This document shows positions 6,301 to 10,514 of a DNA stretch of 10,514 nucleotides, in pieces. The first letter of the stretch is position 1. Every line of letters starts with the position of its first letter. Made by a program: the position numbers and the translations under genes. The notes beneath the pieces are model-generated. The model was given only the letters and a program-made list of their open reading frames with translations. It ran no database searches and was not told the DNA's origin. The stretch comes from CAXMWX01 sp051008185 (GTDB taxonomy: Bacteria; Pseudomonadota; Gammaproteobacteria; Eutrophobiales; Eutrophobiaceae): the NCBI GenBank assembly GCA_051008185.1, contig JBPCXW010000135.1:1-10514 (forward strand), written 5' to 3'.

Positions 6301-7137
6301 CTAAATATCTTCGCACGCTTGGCGTTTTTCTATGACCAGATCGCTGCCGTGGCGCAGGTCGATACGCAGTTTCTTGTTTCGTTTTTTAACCTTTCCCCGT
6401 GCCGTTACCTCGGTACCGGTCAGGGTGGTCAGATCATAGCCGGGGAAGTGATAGATGCCCTTCCTGGCGATACGCAGGACAAGGTTGTCCCCCATATTGA
6501 GCAAGATGGAGGCCTTGGTCTTTTTTACACGGGTGATGCAACCGCGTATGACACGATAGTCGCGTGTGTCGGGCGACAGTTGTTCCGGCGGTTGCGGCTG
6601 GTACTCGGGTCGTGCCCATAATCCTTTTTGCCCTGCTTCCGCTAGCCGACTTGCCTCGCGATAACAATCAAGAAAGGACAGGTTGGGTGGCCAAGGCTGC
6701 GGCACCGCCAGACCCTGCTCCAGCAAGGTGGCTTGCACATTGGCATCGGCGACGAACAGATGGGCCAGGGTGCGGCCGTGTTTATCGTGCCGTTCTTCGT
6801 CATACTTGAGTTGAACAGTGCTGCCCGGCGGCAGTAGTTGTTGCAGATATCGGCGGGCATCGCGGGCGCCGGGTTGAGAGCGTTTACCGCGACGGCCCAT
6901 CTCCGGTGTATCAATACCCAGCAGGCGGATGTGGGTGGAGTCGCTCAATACAATCGTATCGCCATCAATCACACGCTCCACTTGCGCCTGTGCATCGTAT
7001 GACGATGCCGTGCAGTCGGCCGGTTGCGCCGGAGGAGAGTTATTGACTGCTGCACATGCCGTGCAGAGAAGCAGACCAGCAACCACGACCCCCGCAGGGA
7101 TGTTGTTCCCGAGTGCCGCCTGCCCGGCCACGCTCAC
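6301..7137 (-). CDS. Thermonuclease-family (SNase-like) exported nuclease with C-terminal OB-like domain
   Basis: The 278-residue product starts at GTG 7137, inside the last codons of rpmE, so translation is probably coupled. Residues 14-30 are hydrophobic and end in cysteine-rich LLLCTACAA, suggesting a signal peptide or a poorly matching lipobox. The SNase core follows: VERVIDGDTIVL (53-64), IRLLGIDTPE (70-79) and DKHGRTLAHLFV (118-129). These keep the metal-binding aspartates, both arginines and the glutamate of staphylococcal nuclease (here D58/D76, R71, E79, R122). It should therefore be an active calcium-dependent nuclease outside the cytoplasm. A second domain at about 194-270 (GCITRVKKTKASILLNMGD, VTARGKVKKRN) reads like an OB-type beta barrel. 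The frame is open upstream to 7227 but that part overlaps rpmE and is discarded. Confidence 0.88.
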   Translation of the reverse strand: MSVAGQAALGNNIPAGVVVAGLLLCTACAAVNNSPPAQPADCTASSYDAQAQVERVIDGDTIVLSDSTHIRLLGIDTPEMGRRGKRSQPGARDARRYLQQLLPPGSTVQLKYDEERHDKHGRTLAHLFVADANVQATLLEQGLAVPQPWPPNLSFLDCYREASRLAEAGQKGLWARPEYQPQPPEQLSPDTRDYRVIRGCITRVKKTKASILLNMGDNLVLRIARKGIYHFPGYDLTTLTGTEVTARGKVKKRNKKLRIDLRHGSDLVIEKRQACEDI

Positions 7138-7334
7138 ATGCTGTACTTGCGGCGAAACTTGTCGACCCGTCCGGCGGTGTCCAGCATCTTCTGCTTGCCC
7201 GTATAAAACGGGTGGCACTGGGAGCACACATCAATATGCACTTCCTCGCTCTGGGTGGAGCGGGTGGTAAAGGTGTTACCACAACTGCACTTGACGGTAA
7301 TTTCCGTGTAGTTCGGGTGTATGTCTGCTTTCAT
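7134..7334 (-). CDS. rpmE: 50S ribosomal protein L31, zinc-binding type
   Basis: The 66-residue protein MKADIHPNYTEITVKCSCGN... is L31 of the large ribosomal subunit. Cysteines C16, C18, C37 and C40 form the zinc site, so this is the zinc-containing form. In several bacteria that form is replaced by a cysteine-free paralogue during zinc starvation. The start is the ATG at 7334, which matches the family and has GGA about 7 bases upstream. The frame extends upstream to 7397 only through the promoter. The stop codon overlaps the GTG of the nuclease gene (ATGTGA), so the two genes are co-transcribed. Confidence 0.95.
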   Translation of the reverse strand: MKADIHPNYTEITVKCSCGNTFTTRSTQSEEVHIDVCSQCHPFYTGKQKMLDTAGRVDKFRRKYSM

Positions 7335-7368
7335 GATTCTGTCCGACGACAATTCAATAGGGGGCGGG

Positions 7369-7397
7369 AGTGTAGGGGATTTGTGGGGGGGATGCAA
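7369..7397 (-). promoter_or_regulatory. Sigma-70 promoter of rpmE
   Basis: On the minus strand TTGCAT (7397-7392) is separated by exactly 17 bases from TACACT (7374-7369). Transcription would begin near 7362, leaving a leader of about 28 bases before the rpmE ATG. The spacer is a run rich in C (CCCCCCCACAAATCCCC). The strength and spacing suit a ribosomal protein gene. Confidence 0.7.
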
Positions 7398-7446
7398 GTT
7401 TTTGTGGTGCCGTATCTACGGGGGTCGGTCAGCAGTCCTTGCTGGC

Positions 7447-7617
7447 TCATGGCTTGTCTGCGCCAGCTGTCCAGCGTTCCCCACTGGACTGCGTGAGGGA
7501 GGCGGCATCGTGAATTGTGACGGTGCCAGCCAGCACGCCGAAAGGGCTGGGTGCGGGCTTATCGAGATCGTCCCCCACCTTCTTTACAAGTTGCTCTGTT
7601 TGATTACTCTTTTTCAT
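7447..7617 (-). CDS. Small uncharacterised protein (56 residues), possibly antitoxin-like
   Basis: A 56-residue frame runs from the ATG at 7617 to the TGA at 7447-7449. The product begins MKKSNQTEQLVKKVGDDLDK, a charged probable helix. It continues PAPSPFGVLAGTVTIHDAAS and LTQSSGERWTAGADKP. The FG-L-G-VTI-D pattern in the second half reminds me of C-terminal tails of small type II antitoxins of the Phd/VapB kind, which bind their toxin through such tails, but no toxin gene is adjacent. There is no good Shine-Dalgarno and no signal peptide. It lies 112 bases upstream of rpmE, which has its own promoter. It could also be a chance frame; the protein-like composition is the main argument for it. 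Confidence 0.45.
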   Translation of the reverse strand: MKKSNQTEQLVKKVGDDLDKPAPSPFGVLAGTVTIHDAASLTQSSGERWTAGADKP

Positions 7618-7657
7618 AAACTGATATAACTATTCTCAAATGGTTATGTATCTTGTG

Positions 7658-7672
7658 TTGGAACCTTTCCAA
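7658..7672. repeat. Short palindrome in the divergent intergenic region
   Basis: TTGGAA and TTCCAA form a perfect 6-base inverted repeat around CCT. It lies in an AT-rich 158-base gap between the small minus-strand gene (start 7617) and the plus-strand ATPase (start 7776). TATTAG follows at about 7679-7684. The gap must hold two divergent promoters, so an operator is possible, but the repeat is short. Confidence 0.3.
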
Positions 7673-7775
7673 ATAAGTATTAGTTAGCACAAAAGGCTCG
7701 AATTTAATTACTTATTCCTGCTACTCTCTCACGTCTTCGCAAACGAGACAAGGTAAAGAAGAAAGCGGTGCCGTT

Positions 7776-8924
7776 ATGAGAGAAGTCAATCCATTCGTAC
7801 CAGGTGCAGGCCTGCCCCCGCCATATTTAGGCGGCAGAGATGCCGAGCAGGAGGTATTCCTGCAAGCACTGAAGGCGTTGGAAGCCGGTGTGCCGACAGG
7901 ACCGATTGTCATGTACGGCCCGCGCGGCATGGGCAAGACGACCCTGCTGGGCTGGATTGGGGAACAGTGCCGCAATCTTACCCCAAGCATCACTTGTATT
8001 TCCTCAAGCCCATCCAGCAGCGATATTCAGGGGAATTTGCCTGCCCTGCTGTTGCCGCGGAGCACAATTTCGGTAGAAATATTAGCGAAGTTTTCTATTA
8101 TTTCCGCAATATGGAAAAAGAAAAAGATTGATCACAGTGGGCTAGCTAAAGCTCTTGCTAAAGAATGTCGGCGTACACCCCGCATCTTGTTGATGGACGA
8201 GGCGCACACAATGGAACCAGATGCCTGCCGGACACTCGTGAATGTAGCCCAGGAGACAGCCAGCAAAGCCCCTTTCTTGCTGGTGCTGGCTGGAACTCCT
8301 GGCTTGGATCAGCTTCTGCGCGAATCAAAAGCCACACACATTGAACGCGCAGAGTTCATGGGCATAGGCCCAATCAGCACAGAAGCTGCCAAAGATGCCA
8401 TCCGCATCCCCATGGAAGCAGAAGGCGTACAGGTGTCCGATGATTTGCTCGAGGAAGTAGCGAAAGATTCCCAGTGCTACCCTTTCTTCGTGCAGCGTTG
8501 GGGTAAGGCACTATGGCGTGTCGCCAAGGACAATGATCTGACTGAACTGGACATGTCGAGCAAGGCAGTCGTTTCACCCACAGTGGAAGAAGAAAGAGAA
8601 CAGTTTTACGAAAGGCGCTATAGGGGCATGGTAAAAGACAGCGCACTCATGGCGGCTGCAACTGCCGTTGGCAAATTGCTTCAGGAACACGGCAAAGCCG
8701 AGAGTTTAGAAATATTGAAGGTCATTGAATCGGCTCTTCATGATGACATTTCTAACAAACAGGAACGTAAAGAAAAGGCGTTGGAATTGGAGGTTGCTCT
8801 CAACCGCATTGATTATATTTGGTGCCGCCCGGGGGCGGAGAAATTTGAACCCGGTATCTCCAGTTTTATGACCTACTTACAGGAGCGCTACGCGCGGCGG
8901 GATGCCGCGAGTAATCAAGGCTGA
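7776..8924 (+). CDS. AAA-type ATP-binding protein, orphan
   Basis: The 382-residue cytoplasmic protein has a P-loop ATPase domain: Walker A GPRGMGKTT (48-56), Walker B RILLMDEAH (136-144) and a sensor-1-like FLLVLAGTPGLDQLL (167-181). A helical lid with GIGPISTEAAKDAI and CYPFFVQRWGKALW is next. This layout is close to AAA proteins of the ORC/TniB/ExeA kind that act as single ATP switches. The C-terminal third (about 265-382) is helical and charged, with EERRQ-type coiled stretches (VEEEREQFYERRYRGM; NKQERKEKALELEVALN), and ends YLQERYARRD. I do not recognise a named family beyond the ATPase. No transposase, nuclease or second subunit is adjacent, so its role is open. A purine-rich AAGAAGAAAG lies before the ATG with rather long spacing. 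Confidence 0.75.
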   Translation: MREVNPFVPGAGLPPPYLGGRDAEQEVFLQALKALEAGVPTGPIVMYGPRGMGKTTLLGWIGEQCRNLTPSITCISSSPSSSDIQGNLPALLLPRSTISVEILAKFSIISAIWKKKKIDHSGLAKALAKECRRTPRILLMDEAHTMEPDACRTLVNVAQETASKAPFLLVLAGTPGLDQLLRESKATHIERAEFMGIGPISTEAAKDAIRIPMEAEGVQVSDDLLEEVAKDSQCYPFFVQRWGKALWRVAKDNDLTELDMSSKAVVSPTVEEEREQFYERRYRGMVKDSALMAAATAVGKLLQEHGKAESLEILKVIESALHDDISNKQERKEKALELEVALNRIDYIWCRPGAEKFEPGISSFMTYLQERYARRDAASNQG

Positions 8925-9017
8925 CATACTCCATGCTGGGAAAGACCTTGCGACATTGCGGGGTATTTTGATGTAATCTGCAATTACAAATTGAGTCAGA
9001 TATGCCGGGTAAAGCGG

Positions 9018-9533
9018 ATGAAAGAATACAAAAAGGGCATGCGGATTACGGTCAACGATGCCTATCAGAAAAGCTATGTCTATACGCTTGCCGGTAATCC
9101 GGGTAAGAACTTCTATCCTGATTTCACTCCGTATCTGACACCGCAGCAAATGTTGGAGCACGGTGTTTTTGAAGGAAAATACATCAATGACAGCAGAAAT
9201 GAGTTTCCTGCGGAGTGGTATGTCAAAGCCCGCTTGTCGGATGTGCCGGATGTGGGCAAAAATTATTTCGGGGTAAAGTCCAGGCAGCCACTCAGTGTAT
9301 GGCGAGAGCGGGGCTGGATTATCGGCGACGATCCACGCGGCTGGTTTCAGTGGTATTGTCGGTATTATCTTGGCAGGCGGGATCCGGCAGTGGATGAAAA
9401 ACAGATTAAACGATGGAAGGCGTTCAGGCGTCACGCGGGGCAGATTATTGCCAACTGCAAAAAGCGCGATCTGTCCTGTCGGCCACGACAGAGGCAGGCA
9501 CTCTTGCAGTGGGCATACGACCCTTTCATATAG
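9018..9533 (+). CDS. Conserved protein of unknown function, rich in aromatic and arginine residues
   Basis: The 171-residue protein has no name I can give, but its motifs look strongly conserved and I recall similar proteins in many bacteria and some eukaryotes. In order: PDFTPYLTPQQMLEHGVFEGKY (34-55), EFPAEWYVKARLS (62-74), NYFGVKSRQPLSVWRERGW (82-100), DDPRGWFQWYCRYYLGRR (104-121), QIKRWKAFRRHAGQI (129-143) and CRPRQRQALLQWAYD (154-168). It has no signal peptide or membrane segment. Invariant-looking tryptophans, cysteines C114, C147 and C154, and many arginines suggest nucleic-acid binding or a redox role, but this is only inference. The start is put at ATG 9018 (GGGTAAAG just upstream) rather than the TTG at 8991. 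It follows the ATPase after 93 bases on the same strand, so independent transcription is likely. Confidence 0.75.
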   Translation: MKEYKKGMRITVNDAYQKSYVYTLAGNPGKNFYPDFTPYLTPQQMLEHGVFEGKYINDSRNEFPAEWYVKARLSDVPDVGKNYFGVKSRQPLSVWRERGWIIGDDPRGWFQWYCRYYLGRRDPAVDEKQIKRWKAFRRHAGQIIANCKKRDLSCRPRQRQALLQWAYDPFI

Positions 9534-9591
9534 AGGGCATGTAAATTCGTGCTTTACTCAAGGAACCGGGGAATCGGAAAGGACGAATGAA

Positions 9592-10514
9592 TCAAACATC
9601 CGCCAACAACTCATGGAGATCCCGAAAAGGCCGCACCTTAACCGCCCCTCGCTGTTGCCGCTCCTCTCCGGCGTACAACAGTCCGGCCCCGCGGGGGAGG
9701 TCAAACAGTTTTGCAAAATTATCGAGGCCTTTGAAGTAATCCCTGTTCACAGTCATGCCGGCCTTGATTTCTATCGGTAGCAGGTCTCGCCCGAAACTCA
9801 GCAACAAATCCACTTCGTTGCCATTGCTATCGCGGTAGAAATGCAGGTTGCTACGCAGTCCCCGGTGTAGCCGGTGTTTGAGAACTTCCATGACTATCAG
9901 GTTCTCAAACAGACTGCCATACAAAGGGTCGCGGTGAACATGGTCTTCGTTTTCCAGACCTAGCAGGAAAGAGGCTAGGCCGACATCGTAGAAATACAGT
10001 TTCGGTGACTTGACGAGTCGTTTCCCGACATTGGTGAACCAGGGCGGCAAGCGGAAGACGATGAACCCGGCTTCCAGCAGGGTGAGCCAGTTGCGGGCGG
10101 TTTGATGCGAGACGCCACAGTCGTTCGCCAGCGCATTCAGGTTTAGCAACTGCCCTACCCGTCCGGCGCATAGCGTGATGAAGCGTTGAAACAAAGTCAG
10201 GTCCTTGACCGCCAGCAACTGACGGATGTCACGCTCCACATAAGTTTCAATATAACCGGCCAGTGCTTGCGCGGGCGGCAGGTTGTCATGCCAGATGCGC
10301 GGATAGAAACCCGTGAACAGCAGGCGATTCAGGTTGATGCCCTTGCCGTGCGATCCCAACTCCTCAAGCGAAAAAGGTAGCAGCTTCAGCAAGGCCGTGC
10401 GTCCGGCCAGGGATTGATTGATGGTTGTCGCCACCTCAAATTGTTGGCTACCCGACAAAATGAACAGCCCGTTGCGTTTGTCCTCATCAACCAGAGTCTG
10501 GATGTAGGACGGCA
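9592..10514 (-). CDS. AAA family ATPase with DUF4143 domain, C-terminal part (5' end outside window)
   Basis: The frame is open to the window edge, giving 306 residues that lack the Walker A and B region. It begins PSYIQTLVDEDKRNGLFILS and then GSQQFEVATTINQSLAGR, the sensor-1 stretch usual in this family. A winged-helix-like part is at about 118-158 (VGQLLNLNALANDCGVSHQT, then ARNWLTLLEAGFIVFRLPPW). The DUF4143 portion FYDVGLASFLLGL, LFENLIVMEVLKHR and NEVDLL-(12)-IEIKAG follows, where E233, D235, E248 and K250 resemble a PD-(D/E)xK nuclease core. These proteins are widespread, often mobile, and of uncertain function. A TTG at 10458 is an internal codon, not the start. It converges on the preceding gene with a gap of 58 bases in which I see no terminator. 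Confidence 0.88.
   Translation of the reverse strand, partial: PSYIQTLVDEDKRNGLFILSGSQQFEVATTINQSLAGRTALLKLLPFSLEELGSHGKGINLNRLLFTGFYPRIWHDNLPPAQALAGYIETYVERDIRQLLAVKDLTLFQRFITLCAGRVGQLLNLNALANDCGVSHQTARNWLTLLEAGFIVFRLPPWFTNVGKRLVKSPKLYFYDVGLASFLLGLENEDHVHRDPLYGSLFENLIVMEVLKHRLHRGLRSNLHFYRDSNGNEVDLLLSFGRDLLPIEIKAGMTVNRDYFKGLDNFAKLFDLPRGAGLLYAGEERQQRGAVKVRPFRDLHELLADV

Noticed and set aside
7321..7629. Plus-strand open frame of 102 residues opposite rpmE and the 56-residue gene
   Set aside because: It lies antisense to the rpmE promoter and the small gene. The G-, C- and W-rich translation shows no family pattern and there is no ribosome binding site.
8877..9434. Minus-strand open frame of 185 residues
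   Set aside because: It lies antisense to the conserved 171-residue protein, whose motifs are far more convincing.

Overview
The window looks like a piece of a gammaproteobacterial chromosome of intermediate GC content. The best evidence is the group of cytochrome c4 and dsbA transcribed away from a divergent engB, an arrangement I know from Pseudomonas and relatives. A zinc-type L31 gene (rpmE) and a BPSS1780-type membrane protein fit the same assignment. The species cannot be named from the sequence.

Layout. Positions 1-492 (-) hold the N-terminal part of a BPSS1780-family membrane protein, divergent from an MFS transporter at 583-1794 (+). The transporter converges on a membrane-anchored formylglycine-generating-enzyme homologue at 1813-2766 (-), which keeps the paired catalytic cysteines. 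Next comes a more AT-rich pair on the minus strand: an uncharacterised 139-residue protein (2788-3207) and a retropepsin-like (clan AA) aspartic protease (3240-3629). A long near-perfect palindrome sits over the predicted promoter of the protease. The housekeeping block follows: dsbA (3781-4401, -), cytochrome c4 (4434-5033, -) and engB (5181-5816, +).

The stretch 5817-6300 has no convincing gene. Its left half is GC-rich with successive perfect stem-loops, one segment resembling the core of a cobalamin riboswitch. Its right half has about 78% AT over 55 bases and contains a convergent pair of perfect DnaA boxes, with a third box at 6011. To the right is a minus-strand unit: a small 56-residue protein (7447-7617), rpmE (7134-7334) behind a strong promoter, and a secreted thermonuclease-like protein (6301-7137) whose GTG start overlaps the rpmE stop. 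The right end carries an orphan AAA-type ATPase (7776-8924, +), a conserved protein of unknown function (9018-9533, +) and a DUF4143-type ATPase (9592-10514, -) that runs off the window.

Functional links. DsbA and cytochrome c4 share the periplasmic compartment and are probably co-transcribed. EngB and L31 both serve the large ribosomal subunit. The protease and its 139-residue neighbour may form a small self-regulated accessory module. I see no tRNA, rRNA, CRISPR array or insertion sequence. No complete new system can be claimed. The places most worth a second look are the gene-free block at 5817-6300, the palindrome-controlled protease module and the exported FGE homologue.
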